From the NCBI RefSeq assembly GCF_035917455.1, contig NZ_CP109078.1, positions 6,680,001 to 6,744,000 of the forward strand: DNA of 64,000 nucleotides, read 5' to 3'. The translations under genes were made by a program, and so were the position numbers. The notes beneath the pieces were generated by a model that worked only from the letters and a program-made list of their open reading frames with translations, made no database searches and was not told the DNA's origin. This stretch comes from Micromonospora sp. NBC_01796. Lineage in GTDB: Bacteria > Actinomycetota > Actinomycetes > Mycobacteriales > Micromonosporaceae. Position 1 is the stretch's first letter; every line of letters starts with the position of its first letter. Shown one piece after another: positions 8,031 through 18,200 of this stretch.

Positions 8031-9428
8031 GTGACCATCGTCGCCAGTGGAGAGATGTGTCGGTTGGTCGTGTGTGGACCGGACCGGCAGGTCGAGGTTG
8101 CCGTACCGGCCCAGGTGCTGGTCGCCGACCTACTGCCGGCGCTGCTGCACCACCTCGGCGAGAACCTGGCGGACACCGGCCTGCTGCACGGCGGCTGGGT
8201 GTTGCAGCGGCTCGGGGCGCCGCCGTTCGACGAGGACGGCACGGTCGCCTCGCTCGGCCTGCGCGACGGCGAGGTGGTCCACCTCCGGCCCCGGTCGGAG
8301 CAGATCCCCCCGGTCGACTTCGACGACCTGATCGACGGGATCGCCACCGGGGTGCAGTCCCGCGCCGGCCGGTGGCGTCCGGAGATGATCCGCTGGGCCG
8401 CGCTCGGCCTGCTCGCAGTCCTGTTCGGGGTCGGGTGGGCGGTGCTGGCGCTGACCGGTCCGCCGACCCCTCGGGCACTGACCGCCGGTGGTCTCGCGCT
8501 GGCCTGCCTGGTGACCGCGTTCGCGGTCACCAGGGCCGGCGGGGACCGGGTGTTCGGCCTGGTCTGTGCGTTCGCCGCGATCGGGTACGCCGGGCTCGCC
8601 GGCTGCCTGGTGCCGGACCTCGACCACACCGGGATCGGCGTACGGCTGGCCGGGCCGGAGCTGTTCGCCGGCTCGGTGGCGGCGCTCGCGGCGGCCAGCA
8701 TCGGACTGGCCCTCGTCGGGTGGGCCGGTCCGCTCTTCGCCGGGATCCTCACCACCGGGCTGTTCGCCGCCGGTGGGGCCGCGCTGGCCGCGTTCGTACC
8801 GCTGGCCGCCGACCGGGCCGCGGCGGTGGTCGCGGTCGCCGCGACCGTCGCCGGCACCGCCGCCCCGATGCTCGCGTTCCGCCTCGCCGGTCTCCGGCTG
8901 GCACCGCTGCCGACCGAGCCGGAACACCTCCAGGAGGAGATCGATCCGGAACCGAGCGAACCGCTGCTCGCCCGGACCGCTGCCGCCGACCGCTACATGA
9001 CCGGGCTGTACGCCGGCCTGGCCTTCGTGGTCGGGATCGCCCTGGTCCTGGTGGGTGCGGCGGGCGGCTGGGCGTCGATCACGTTGGTGCTGCTCGTCAC
9101 CCTGGTCCGGGTGCTGGCCGCCCGGCCGATGAACAGCGGATGGCACCGGTTGGCGATGGCCGCCCCGGCGGTCGCCGGACTGGTCGCGGTCACCCTGGAG
9201 GCGGCGGTCACCGCGCAACCCTGGCCCCGGCTGCTGGTGCCGGTCGCGCTGGTGCCGCTCGGCACCGTACTGCTGATGGTGGTGGCCCGGATCATGCCGG
9301 GGCGCCGGATGATGCCGTACTGGGGTCGGATCGGTGACCTGAGCCAGACCGTGGCCACGGTGGCGATGTTCCCCGTCCTGCTGGCCGTGCTCGACGTGTA
9401 CCGCTACGCCCGGTCGTTGGGGGGCTGA
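8031..9428 (+). CDS. eccD: T7SS integral membrane channel protein EccD
   Basis: This forms the transmembrane pore part of the ESX complex. Residues about 8-100 are a ubiquitin-like (YukD-like) cytosolic domain (MCRLVVCGPDRQVEVAVP...), and the rest is a series of about 11 hydrophobic segments, the standard EccD topology; 465 residues is a normal length. The GTG at 8031 gives a short N-terminal extension, and the ATG at 8055 (in frame, with GGAGAG directly before it) is an alternative start. Only five bases separate its stop from eccB. The gene is divergent from eccC across the repeat-containing gap. Confidence 0.93.
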   Translation: MTIVASGEMCRLVVCGPDRQVEVAVPAQVLVADLLPALLHHLGENLADTGLLHGGWVLQRLGAPPFDEDGTVASLGLRDGEVVHLRPRSEQIPPVDFDDLIDGIATGVQSRAGRWRPEMIRWAALGLLAVLFGVGWAVLALTGPPTPRALTAGGLALACLVTAFAVTRAGGDRVFGLVCAFAAIGYAGLAGCLVPDLDHTGIGVRLAGPELFAGSVAALAAASIGLALVGWAGPLFAGILTTGLFAAGGAALAAFVPLAADRAAAVVAVAATVAGTAAPMLAFRLAGLRLAPLPTEPEHLQEEIDPEPSEPLLARTAAADRYMTGLYAGLAFVVGIALVLVGAAGGWASITLVLLVTLVRVLAARPMNSGWHRLAMAAPAVAGLVAVTLEAAVTAQPWPRLLVPVALVPLGTVLLMVVARIMPGRRMMPYWGRIGDLSQTVATVAMFPVLLAVLDVYRYARSLGG

Positions 9429-9433
9429 GCCGG

Positions 9434-10834
9434 ATGCAGTCGCGTCGGGACCAGGTGCAGGCCCAGTCGTACGTGTTGGGGCGGTTGACCTCCGCGTTGG
9501 TGGCGGCGGAGCCGGAGGCGGCGGAGAACCCGCACCGCCGGCTCCTGATCGGCACCGTCGCCGGTACGTTGATCGCCGCACTGGTGGTCGCCGGCTTCGC
9601 CGTGTACGGCTTCCTGCGGCCGGGCGGCGCGACCAGTTGGCGCAAGCCGGGCACGGTGGTGGTCGAGAAGGAGACCGGCAGCCGGTACGTCCTCGTCGAC
9701 GGTCGGCTGCGCCCGGTGCTCAACTACAGCTCCGCCCTGCTCCTGTTCGGCAAGAAGCCGGCGATGACCACGGTCTCCGCGACCTCGCTCCGGTCGGTCC
9801 CGAGGGGACAGTCGGTCGGCATCGTCGGCGCGCCCGACACACTGCCCGCACCGACCGCTCTTGCCGGCACGACCTGGACCGTCTGCGCGGTGGCCGGACG
9901 TGATGCCGCCGGCACCCTGGCCACGGCCACCACCCTGACGGTCGACCGGACCCCGTCCGGCCCGGTGCTCGGCCCGGACCAGGGCGTGGTCGCCCAGGCG
10001 CCCGGCGGGGAGACCTTCCTGGTGTGGCGGGGCCGCCGGTACGCGCTGACCCAGACCTGGCTGAGCCGGGTCTTCGGCTACGACGGGTCACCGGCCCCGG
10101 TCGAGCCGGGCTGGCTGGACCAGCTCCCGGTCGGTTCGGACATCGGGCCGGTGGTGGTGCCCGGCCGGGGCGAGCCGGGACCGGTCGTCGACGGCACGCA
10201 GACCCAGATCGGTCAGCTCTTCGTGGCCCGGATCGCCGGCACCGCCGAGCGGCACTACCTGCTCCAACGGGACGGGTTGAGCCAGCTCACCCCGACCGGG
10301 GTCGCGGTGGTGTCGAGCGACCCCGAAACCGCACGGGCGTACGGGTCGCGTCCGGTCGTACCGACCGAGCTGACCGCCGCGGCGCTGGCCGGACTGCCGG
10401 CGTCGAAGGAGCCGGTGCTCCCCGGTGACCTGCCGGAAACGCCACCGGCGGTGGCACCCGCCGGACCGGGCCGGGTCTGGTGCGTACGCCACGGCGATCC
10501 GAGCGGCGTGGTCCGGCTGACCGCCGAGTCACCGCTGCCCCCCGGCGCGGTCGCGGCCGGCGACGGAGCGGGGGTGACCCGTACCGCCGGGACCGCCACC
10601 GCGGTGGCGTTCGCGGCCGGCGTCGGCGGCCTGGTCCGGCTGGGCCGGCCCGGTCAGGCGCCCGGCACGACCTACTTCGTGGTGACCGACGCGGGGATCA
10701 AGTATCCGCTCGCCGATCCCTCGGTGGCCCAGGCCCTGGGTTACCCCACCTCGCTCGCGGCGACGGTGTCGCCGGCGCTGCTGGAGCTGCTGCCGACCGG
10801 GCCGCTGCTCGACCCCCAGCGGGCGCGGGGGTGA
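9434..10834 (+). CDS. eccB: T7SS membrane-anchored periplasmic-side protein EccB
   Basis: EccB sits on the outer face of the ESX complex and links its protomers. The sequence opens MQSRRDQVQAQSYVLGRLTSAL, the EccB hallmark cytosolic stretch, followed by one transmembrane helix (about residues 37-62) and a large extracytoplasmic domain with repeated R1-R4-like segments (KPGTVVVEKETGSRYVLVDG; YFVVTDAGIKYPLADPSVAQ). 466 residues matches the family. Its start is five bases after eccD, implying translational coupling. Confidence 0.93.
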   Translation: MQSRRDQVQAQSYVLGRLTSALVAAEPEAAENPHRRLLIGTVAGTLIAALVVAGFAVYGFLRPGGATSWRKPGTVVVEKETGSRYVLVDGRLRPVLNYSSALLLFGKKPAMTTVSATSLRSVPRGQSVGIVGAPDTLPAPTALAGTTWTVCAVAGRDAAGTLATATTLTVDRTPSGPVLGPDQGVVAQAPGGETFLVWRGRRYALTQTWLSRVFGYDGSPAPVEPGWLDQLPVGSDIGPVVVPGRGEPGPVVDGTQTQIGQLFVARIAGTAERHYLLQRDGLSQLTPTGVAVVSSDPETARAYGSRPVVPTELTAAALAGLPASKEPVLPGDLPETPPAVAPAGPGRVWCVRHGDPSGVVRLTAESPLPPGAVAAGDGAGVTRTAGTATAVAFAAGVGGLVRLGRPGQAPGTTYFVVTDAGIKYPLADPSVAQALGYPTSLAATVSPALLELLPTGPLLDPQRARG

Positions 10835-10907
10835 CCGACACGGCCAACCGGTCCGGCAGCACCGAGTCCAGCAACAGCCAACCGAACGGTACGAGAGGAC
10901 GTGTGTG

Positions 10908-11204
10908 ATGACCCAGCCGAACGAGGTAGACGAGGAAAGCATCCGGCAGCTGCTGGCGGCGTTCGAGGTCGCGATGGCCGACTGCAACGCGGCCGACCGG
11001 AGCGTCGACGCGGTCTCCGGCTCGACGCCGTGGCACGGCGAGGCGGCCGTCCGCTACATGCAGGAGCTGCAGAACTGGCGCGGCGGCCTGGCCCAGGTAC
11101 GCAACGGCCTGGAGCAGCTGCGTGCCTCGATGACCCAGCACCTGCAGGTCTCCAGCAACGCGGAAATGGAATCGGCGTCGCACGCCAAGTGGTACCAGCC
11201 CTGA
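10908..11204 (+). CDS. WXG100 protein, ESAT-6-like partner
   Basis: A 98-residue helical hairpin protein of the WXG100 family, the type of small protein exported as a dimer by T7SS. Two W-x-G motifs are present: WHG at residues 42-44 and WRG at 57-59. There is no YxxxD/E near the C-terminus, so it is more like the partner without the export signal. The ATG at 10908 follows AGAGGA; GTG codons at 10901-10907 leave a slightly longer start possible. It lies 73 bases before the second WXG100 gene, forming the usual pair just after eccB. Confidence 0.85.
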   Translation: MTQPNEVDEESIRQLLAAFEVAMADCNAADRSVDAVSGSTPWHGEAAVRYMQELQNWRGGLAQVRNGLEQLRASMTQHLQVSSNAEMESASHAKWYQP

Positions 11205-11277
11205 TCCGTCCCGCCGGCGCCCCCGCCGGCATCCCTGTCGACGACGAGCATTTGTGACGAGCAGCGAGGAGTGACGC

Positions 11278-11574
11278 ATGGCGACCTACGGCCTCAACCC
11301 GGACGGCCTGCTGGCCAGCGGTGAGGAACTGCGCGGGGTGACCCGGTCGATCGAGCAGGCGCTGGCCGACCTCGACCAGGTGGTCAACAGGTTCATCACG
11401 GCGAACGTGGGTAACACCGCGAGTTCGTACCAGACGGCGCAGAACACCTGGCACCTGGGCATGGGCCAGATGAACGCCGCCCTCAACTCGGGTGCCTCCG
11501 CGATCGACCAGATCCGGGACACGTACCAGGTCGCGGACACCCAGGGCGCGGCCCTGTTCGACGGCTCGATCTAA
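11278..11574 (+). CDS. WXG100-like protein with C-terminal YxxxD export motif
   Basis: A 98-residue helical protein paired with the preceding WXG100 gene. The turn carries WHLG (W58-G61), a W-x-x-G variant of the WXG turn. The C-terminal helix contains Y83-Q-V-A-D87, matching the general T7SS signal YxxxD/E. I infer that this is the CFP-10-like, signal-bearing member of the heterodimer, with the upstream protein as its partner. GAGGAG six bases before the ATG supports the start. Confidence 0.83.
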   Translation: MATYGLNPDGLLASGEELRGVTRSIEQALADLDQVVNRFITANVGNTASSYQTAQNTWHLGMGQMNAALNSGASAIDQIRDTYQVADTQGAALFDGSI

Positions 11575-11654
11575 GCCCTCAACGGCCGGGTGGACACGAG
11601 CGGGCCGTCCGCCCGGCCGGATGTCGACGTTGAACTTCCCCCAGGAGGTGGATC

Positions 11655-11978
11655 ATGGCGATCAGTGTTGACGAGGCGTTCCTGCGCCGGGTAGCGGCGG
11701 AGAACACACTGCTCGGGGGCGAGGCTCCCGGCGCGGCGAACGGGCCGATCGACGCGTTGGTCATCAAGCCCGGACACCAGAACTTCGTGGTGGGACAGGC
11801 ACTCTCCACCGCGATCAAGCAGCAGGGCGGTGTGGTCAAGCAGCGGCTCAACCAGCTCGGTCTGCTCTTCACCACCCGTGGTCAGCAACTGCGCGGATTC
11901 GTCGACACGACCGACGACGTCGAGTCGCTCAACGACATGACGGTCGCCGAGTTCCGCGCCCGGATCCCCAACTTCTAG
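11655..11978 (+). CDS. Small T7SS-locus protein, possibly EspC-like
   Basis: A 107-residue soluble, mostly helical protein with a good ribosome site (AGGAGG) before the ATG. The middle (VGQALSTAIKQQGGVVKQRLNQLG) is an amphipathic helix, and the segment LRGFVDTTDDVESLNDMT suggests a second helix. Size, helical character and place between the WXG100 pair and the large locus protein resemble EspC-like accessory substrates, but no diagnostic motif is visible, so the family assignment is weak. There is no YxxxD/E motif. Confidence 0.7.
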   Translation: MAISVDEAFLRRVAAENTLLGGEAPGAANGPIDALVIKPGHQNFVVGQALSTAIKQQGGVVKQRLNQLGLLFTTRGQQLRGFVDTTDDVESLNDMTVAEFRARIPNF

Positions 11979-12070
11979 CCCGTACGAACCCGCCGGCACC
12001 GGGCCGGTCGAACCGGCCGACGTGGCCGGGCCGGCCGTCCCGGCACCGGTGACCTCCGAGAGGATGACCC

Positions 12071-14410
12071 ATGACCCAGCCATCACCGGGAATGAACTGG
12101 GTGCCGGCGCTGAAGGACATCCTGGGCGCGGACGACGACGTCGACCCGACCCGGATCACCAGCCCCGCATGGGTCCAACTGGACACCTCGTACTGGATCT
12201 CGGCGGACATCCGGTACAACACCGAGGGGTCCCATCAGCGGCCCTGGGACCACTGGATGCCCGGCGACCCGGCCCACGCCGGGTGGAACCGGATCACCCT
12301 CTACCGCAAGCGCAACACCGACACGCTCGAGAACTTCCAGCTCATCCGTGGCTGGATCTCGTTCTACGAGGGTGGGGAGACCGGCCCGGCCCGGCAGGCC
12401 CAGATGTTCGTCGCGATGAGCGACGAGACGACCTCGGGGATCATGAGCAACGCGTTCCTGGACCCGCAGAGTCTCTACGACGCCGCGCACCTGTTCTACG
12501 AGGTGACGAACTGGCTGATGAACACGGGCCAGCCGAAGGTGCAGGCGTTGGTCGGGGAGATCGACCAGGAGGCGAACGGGTTCGAGGGCTCGGCCGCGGA
12601 CGCGTTCATGTTCGCCATGGAAGACATCAACCGGACGATGCTCTACCTCAAGGAGAACATCACCGAGCCGGACGACTGGATCGAGTTCATCAACGGCAGC
12701 GGTGACGCGGTCGGCACCTTCAAGACCGCGATGGTCGACGCCTGGGCAGCCTTCAAGGAGTACCGGTTCTACGACCCCAACTGGCTGATCGGGCAGCTCG
12801 TGAAGTCGATGGAGCAGCAGGTCGACGCGTACGACGCCTCGGTCAAGTTCCCCGGGTTCTTCACCGGCGGCGACACCACCGGCGGGTACGACGAGGTGTG
12901 GAACTTCGCCTTCCCCGACCAGGGCATGCCCGGACCGTACGACCTGATGCAGCCGGCCGCGTGGGAGCAGCTCAACACGGACACCAAAACCCAGTGGATC
13001 AACGAGCTGAACACGTTGAACGCGGCGTCGCTGGCCGCGACCAAGGCGTTGATGGACAACTTCGCCACCACCACCGACAAGCTGCAACGGGTGATCCCGG
13101 ACCTGTACCGGGGCACCTTCTACGTGCCGCCGCCGGATCCGACGCAGATCCCGCCACCGGGCGGTGGTGACGGGAACTTCGGCATCAACACCGGCGGCAA
13201 CAACGGCGGCGGTGGGGGCGGCGGCGAGGGCGGTATCGACACCTCGGGTCTCGGCAGTGGCGGCGGTGGGGGAGGCGGCGAGGGCGGTATCGACACCTCC
13301 GGTCTCCGCAGTGGCGGCAACACCGGTGGCGGCGGCTCGGAGTTCGACCCGTCGTCGGTCGGCGGCAACCAGTTCGCGTCCGGGTCCAACTCCGGCGGCA
13401 GCTCGGGTGGGATCGACACCTCCGGCCTCGGCGCCGGTCCCGGCGGAATCGACCCGTCGGGTGTCGGCGGGGGGACCTCGATCGGTGGGATCAGCGGCGG
13501 CTCGAACTCCGGTGGCCTGAACCCCGGTGGCGGTGGAACGTCGATCGGTGGGATCGGCGGCGGCTCGTCCGGCGGTACGGGCGCCGGTGCCGGCGGCGGC
13601 GGGATCACCATTCCCGGTCTGGGCAGCGGCGGCTCGTTCACCGGTGGCGGCAGCAGCGGTTCGGTCGGCGGTGGCGCCGGACAGAAACCGCCCGGCTCGG
13701 GCCTGGGCCTGGGTTCCGGTTCCAACTCCGGCTCCGGCTCGGGTGGCTCCGGCTCCGGTTCCGGCTCCGGTTCCGGGTCCGGCTCCGAGGAGGGCGCCGA
13801 TGGCGGACTCGGCAGCGGCGGCTGGTCGGGCATCCCCGGCCTCGACGATCCGAGCCTCGGCGGCGGCTCGTACCCCGGCAGCCAGTTCCCCTCCCAGATC
13901 GACCCGGGCAATCTCGGCTCCGGCAACTTCCCCTCGGCGGGCTCGGTGGTCGGACCGCTCGGCACCCCACCTCCCGGATACGCCGGCGCCGGAGCGCTCA
14001 ACGGTCTCGCGACGAGCGGCGGCGGACTACCCGGCGGAGGTGGCTTCAACGCCGGTGGTTACGGCCTGGAGAACCTCCCCGGTGCGATCCTCCCGCCCGC
14101 TGCCGGTGCGAACGGTGCCAACGGCGCGATGGGCGGCATGGGCGGGATGCCGTTCATGCCACCGATGGGCGGCATGGGTGGCATGGGCAGTCCCGGCAAC
14201 GGTGACAACAAGGAACGCGAGCGGACCACCTGGCTGGCCGAGGAGGAGGAGGTCTGGGGCACCGACCCGGACTGTGCACCGGCCGTCGTCGGGCGTGACG
14301 ACGGCTCCGAGTACGACCAGTCCGAGACCCAGACCCGGCAACCGGCCCCGACCCGCGGCCCCCGGTCGCCGTACGGGCCCTCGCGGGGCACCACCCGCGG
14401 ACGTTCCTGA
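12071..14410 (+). CDS. Large Gly/Ser-rich T7SS-locus protein with conserved acidic tail
   Basis: 779 residues in three parts. Residues 1-350 are a helical, non-repetitive domain rich in Trp and acidic residues (MNWVPALKDILGADDD; helical stretches around QALVGEIDQEANGFEGSAADAF), resembling the long helical N-termini of PPE/WXG100-like substrates. Residues about 360-710 are low complexity, with repeats of GGEGGIDTSGL and runs of GS. The tail has GMGGMPFMPPMGG followed by RERTTWLAEEEEVWGTD, a motif I know from homologous proteins in other actinomycete T7SS loci, and EYDQSE, which fits YxxxE. GAGAGG lies seven bases before the ATG. Probable exported or surface-exposed substrate or structural element; its exact role is unknown. 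Confidence 0.8.
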   Translation: MTQPSPGMNWVPALKDILGADDDVDPTRITSPAWVQLDTSYWISADIRYNTEGSHQRPWDHWMPGDPAHAGWNRITLYRKRNTDTLENFQLIRGWISFYEGGETGPARQAQMFVAMSDETTSGIMSNAFLDPQSLYDAAHLFYEVTNWLMNTGQPKVQALVGEIDQEANGFEGSAADAFMFAMEDINRTMLYLKENITEPDDWIEFINGSGDAVGTFKTAMVDAWAAFKEYRFYDPNWLIGQLVKSMEQQVDAYDASVKFPGFFTGGDTTGGYDEVWNFAFPDQGMPGPYDLMQPAAWEQLNTDTKTQWINELNTLNAASLAATKALMDNFATTTDKLQRVIPDLYRGTFYVPPPDPTQIPPPGGGDGNFGINTGGNNGGGGGGGEGGIDTSGLGSGGGGGGGEGGIDTSGLRSGGNTGGGGSEFDPSSVGGNQFASGSNSGGSSGGIDTSGLGAGPGGIDPSGVGGGTSIGGISGGSNSGGLNPGGGGTSIGGIGGGSSGGTGAGAGGGGITIPGLGSGGSFTGGGSSGSVGGGAGQKPPGSGLGLGSGSNSGSGSGGSGSGSGSGSGSGSEEGADGGLGSGGWSGIPGLDDPSLGGGSYPGSQFPSQIDPGNLGSGNFPSAGSVVGPLGTPPPGYAGAGALNGLATSGGGLPGGGGFNAGGYGLENLPGAILPPAAGANGANGAMGGMGGMPFMPPMGGMGGMGSPGNGDNKERERTTWLAEEEEVWGTDPDCAPAVVGRDDGSEYDQSETQTRQPAPTRGPRSPYGPSRGTTRGRS

Positions 14411-14430
14411 GCGAGAGGAGTACCGCAACC

Positions 14431-14868
14431 ATGTCCAGCCCGTTGCACAACCAGATCGAGCAGGCGTACGCCGAACTCGAACGCAGCCAGGCCGCGCTCG
14501 CCGGGGTGCAGGAGGAACTCGCGGGCGCCCAGACCACGGTCACGTCCAAGAACCGGGCGATCACCGTCACCGTGGACAGCCGTGGCGACCTGGTCGACAT
14601 CAAGTTCCTCACCCGGTCGTACCGGACGATGCCGTCGGCCGAACTGGCCACCCTGCTGATCGAGACGATCGCCGAGGCGCGGACGAAGGCGCAGGCGGCG
14701 GTGGCGGCGACGTTCCAGTCCGTACTGCCGACCGGCATGTCCGCACTGGACATGATCAACGGCACGGTCGACTTCGAGGAGATGATGCGGGAGGCGATCC
14801 GGATCGCGAACGAGCCGTTCCCCGGTGACGAGCCGACCGAGCAGCCGAAGCCGGGAGGCGGCAGGTGA
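14431..14868 (+). CDS. YbaB/EbfC-like protein of the T7SS locus
   Basis: 145 residues. An N-terminal coiled-coil helix (LHNQIEQAYAELERSQAALAG) precedes the small alpha/beta YbaB core (NRAITVTVDSRGDLVDIKF), where a strand-turn-strand is followed by helices. YbaB-like proteins such as EspL recur in ESX loci, where they act as chaperone or regulatory partners rather than, or in addition to, nucleoid proteins. GAGAGGAG lies ten bases before the ATG. The stop overlaps the next start by four bases, so the two genes are translationally coupled. Confidence 0.8.
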   Translation: MSSPLHNQIEQAYAELERSQAALAGVQEELAGAQTTVTSKNRAITVTVDSRGDLVDIKFLTRSYRTMPSAELATLLIETIAEARTKAQAAVAATFQSVLPTGMSALDMINGTVDFEEMMREAIRIANEPFPGDEPTEQPKPGGGR

Positions 14869-15206
14869 CCGAGCCGATCATCTCCGCCGACACCGCCCGG
14901 CTGCGGGCCGAGGCGTTCGCCAGCTACCTGGAGCACATGAAGGGGGTGGTGGACGAGTTCGACGCGGAGCGGGCCGCGAACGCCCCGGTGGTGCTCAGCG
15001 TCCGGGGCGAGGTGGACGAGGCGATCGTCAAGGACCTCGACCGGGACCTGCCCGAGACGCTCTACGTCCTCACCGGGCTACGGGACCTGTCCCTGGGTGA
15101 CGGTTCGCGGGTGGAGGAGCTGCGGGTGCTGCTGGAGTCGTACGAGGCGGGCAACGTCGACACCGCCGGTAGCTGGGGCGGCGACGGACCGAACCTGTCG
15201 CTCTGA
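14865..15206 (+). CDS. Small helical T7SS-locus protein of unknown function
   Basis: 113 residues, starting at a GTG that overlaps the previous stop (GTGA), with GGGAGG about seven bases upstream. The sequence is acidic and mostly helical (LRAEAFASYLEHMKGVVDEFDAERAAN), ending in a Gly-rich tail. I do not recognise a family. Coupling to the YbaB-like gene and its position 51 bases before the giant-protein gene suggest a small partner or chaperone for one of them. Confidence 0.7.
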   Translation: MTEPIISADTARLRAEAFASYLEHMKGVVDEFDAERAANAPVVLSVRGEVDEAIVKDLDRDLPETLYVLTGLRDLSLGDGSRVEELRVLLESYEAGNVDTAGSWGGDGPNLSL

Positions 15207-15257
15207 CGGGTGGGTGACGGACGGACCCGGCACAACGGACGGAGGTGAGCTGGCCGG

Positions 15258-18200
15258 ATGGCGATCGAGGCGTCGGACCAGCTTGCCGGCTTCCTCAAGT
15301 GGGTCTCGGGGGAGGACTTCCCGGGGGCCAACGAGGATCGGCTGTTCGGGATGTCCCGTGCCTACTACGGGGCGGCCGACGGGGTGGAGGCCGCGATCCC
15401 GTTGCTCGTCAGTGCCGTGGAGTCGATCCGCGAGGGGGTGTCCGGCCAGGCCGACGAGGCGTTCGTCGAGTCGATGCGGGCGTACGTCGACGAGGAACCC
15501 GGCTTCCTCGCCGCCGCCGGCCTGCACATGCGCAAGCTCGGGGCGAAGAGCCAGACCAGCGGCACCCAGGTGCAGTACGTCAAGATGACCCTGATCGGCG
15601 CGATCATCCTGCTGCTGATCGAGTTCGCGGTCGCGCTCGCCTTCTCGTTCTTCAATCCCGGTGCGGCGCTGAACTGGCTGGCCGCGCGGGTGGCCATCTT
15701 CCGCTTCCTGGTCCGTACGCTGCTCGGGCGCCTGCTCATGCACGTGGTGATGAACCAGATCATCGGTATCGGTCTGCAGGTGCTGCTGGACCTGATCGTG
15801 CAGCGGTTGCAGATGGCGATGGGCACCCGCGACCACATCGACACGTCGCTGACCCGGCAGGCGGCGATCGCGGGCGCGGTGGGCGGTGCCATCGCGACGG
15901 TCCTCGGCCCGGCCGCGAACCGGATCTTCCGCCGGTTCGGTGGCGAGGTCGCCGACGCGGTGGTGGACAACATTCCCACCCCGAAGCCGCCACCGAAGTC
16001 CTTCCTCGACGCCCTCATGACCCCGGCGCCCAAACCGACGGCCCGGCAGGCGGTGGTCGAGGCGGCCGAGGAGCTGGTGGTCGAGGCCGGCACCGAGGTT
16101 CTCGCCGAGGGCACGGTCAACGCCATCAACGGCGAGGGCTTCAAGGTGACCGGCGCCGCGGCCACCTCCGGGATCCTGTCTGCCGGCGCCAGCATCGCCG
16201 GCACGAACGTCGGCAACGCGATCCGGCCGGGTCCGGACGACGGACCGAACGCCGACGGCACCGACCAGCCGACCAAGTCCACCCCGACGGACGTGCCGAC
16301 CCCGGTGGTCACCCCCGGCGGTCCGCCGCCGGGCAGCCCCGGTGGGGGTCCGCCGGGTGGTCCCAAGGGCGGGTCCAACGATCCGGGTACGCCAACCGAC
16401 GGCGGTTCCGAGGGTCTGACCGACTCCGACCCGGTCACCTCGACGCCGACTCCCGTCGGTGCCGTTCCGGGTCCCGCGCCGACCAACGGCCCCGCGCCCA
16501 GCTCCCCGGCGCCGACAACGGGTTCGGGTACGCCGTCGAGCGGCCCCGACGCACAGGACAGCCCGACCCCGAACGGCCCGACCCCCGTCGGCCCTCTGTC
16601 GGACGGCTCGATTTCCAACGGCGCACTGCCCAACGCGCCGACCCCCAGCACTCCGCTGTCGAGTGCGCCGACGTTCGACGGCCCGCTGTCGAACGGTCCG
16701 GCACCCTCCCTTGCGGCCGCGTCCGCCGACGGGTTCGGCCCGACGGTCGGTGGCGGCGACTCCCAGGGTCCGGTCACCACCGGCTCGTTCACCTCGTCCG
16801 CCTCGACCCCGCCTGCCGTGTCGTCGGGTTCCCCGGTGACCGGGGCGCCCACCCCGACCAGCGTCACCACCGGCGCCTCCTCGACGGCCGCCACCAACGG
16901 GGTCGGCGGCTCCACCGGCCCGACACCGGTCACGTCGAGCGCCGTGTCGAGCAGCACGACAGCCGCCGGTATGAACAGCACCCCGGCGGTGAACCCCACG
17001 AGCACCACCCCGACCAACACCAACACTCCGACCACCTCGACCGGCGCCACGCAGACCGGCGCGACGCAGACCAGCACCATGCAGACCAGCCCCACGCAGA
17101 CCAGCACCACCTCCACGAGCACCGCGGCCACGCCCAGCGGCACCGCGTCCAGCACCACGCCCAACGGGTCCGCCGCCCGGACCGGTCCGGCGCCGATCAG
17201 CTCCAGTGCACTCAGCTCCAGCACCACCGTGCCCGGTGCGGTCGGCTCCAGTACGGCCGGTGTCGATTCGGCGGCCCCGCGCCCCGCGACCACCAAATCG
17301 ACATCCACCGGCCCGACATCCACCGGCCCGTCGGCCACCACCCCGACACCCACCGGCCCCACCCGGGTCAGTTCCGCGGTTGTCAACCAGAACCCCGACC
17401 CCGACCCGACCTCGGTGAGCAACCCGGCTGACCGGATCCCCGTCCCACGGACCGAAGAATCGTCGACCCCGGTCGAGATCCCACCGTCTGTAACCGACCA
17501 ACCGACGCTGACACCTCCCGCGCCGCCGACCACCCCTTCCACTCCCGGCGTGACGGGCGCGGACGGCCGTCGGGGACCCGTGCGGCATCGGCCCGGGAAC
17601 GCCCGCGAGCGTCGGGCATGGAACCGGCTGCACCGGCGTTTCCGGCCGGGGACCGTCGGTCCCGTCCTGCCCACTGTCCTTCGCGGACCCGTGCCGGTCA
17701 CCCTCGCGGGTAAGGCCCGGCCGGCCGGGCCGGCACGGGCGGTTGACCTGACCCGGGGCGCGGACGGCACCTGGTACGCCGACGGCGTACCCCTGATCGT
17801 GCGGCCGGTGCCCGGCGGACGTGCCGGTGTCGGGCTGCTCTCCGACGCCGACTTCGAACTGGTCCGGGGCAGGCCGCTGCCGGACGGCGACGGTGCGGCG
17901 GTGCTGGTGCACGGCGCGGGTGACCTGGTCCGGGCTGCCGTGCGGCAGGCCGACGGTACGACCGGAGCGGTGCTGCTCGACCCCGACCAGGTGGCCCGGA
18001 TCGTGGCCGAGGTGACCCCGCCGGACGTGCCGCTGGTCCTGGTCGCCTGCGAGCAGGGAGCACTCGCCGGCGGGTTCGCCCAGCGCCTCGCCTCGGCCCG
18101 GGGTACGGACGTGCTCGCCGCCTCGGGCGACGTGATCGCCGGCAGCGACGATTCCTCGGACAATCTGGTCACGGTCGGTGGCGATCCCTGGTTGCTGTTC

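Noticed and set aside
3808-8034. Very long plus-strand open frame opposite eccC
   Set aside because: It is antisense to a clear EccC with three P-loops; its product is low-complexity His/Arg/Gln/Gly-rich text typical of reverse-strand reading of GC-rich genes.
13190-14200. Collagen- or silk-like structural protein from the Gly/Ser-rich stretch
   Set aside because: There is no regular G-x-y period; it is a low-complexity spacer inside a larger locus protein.
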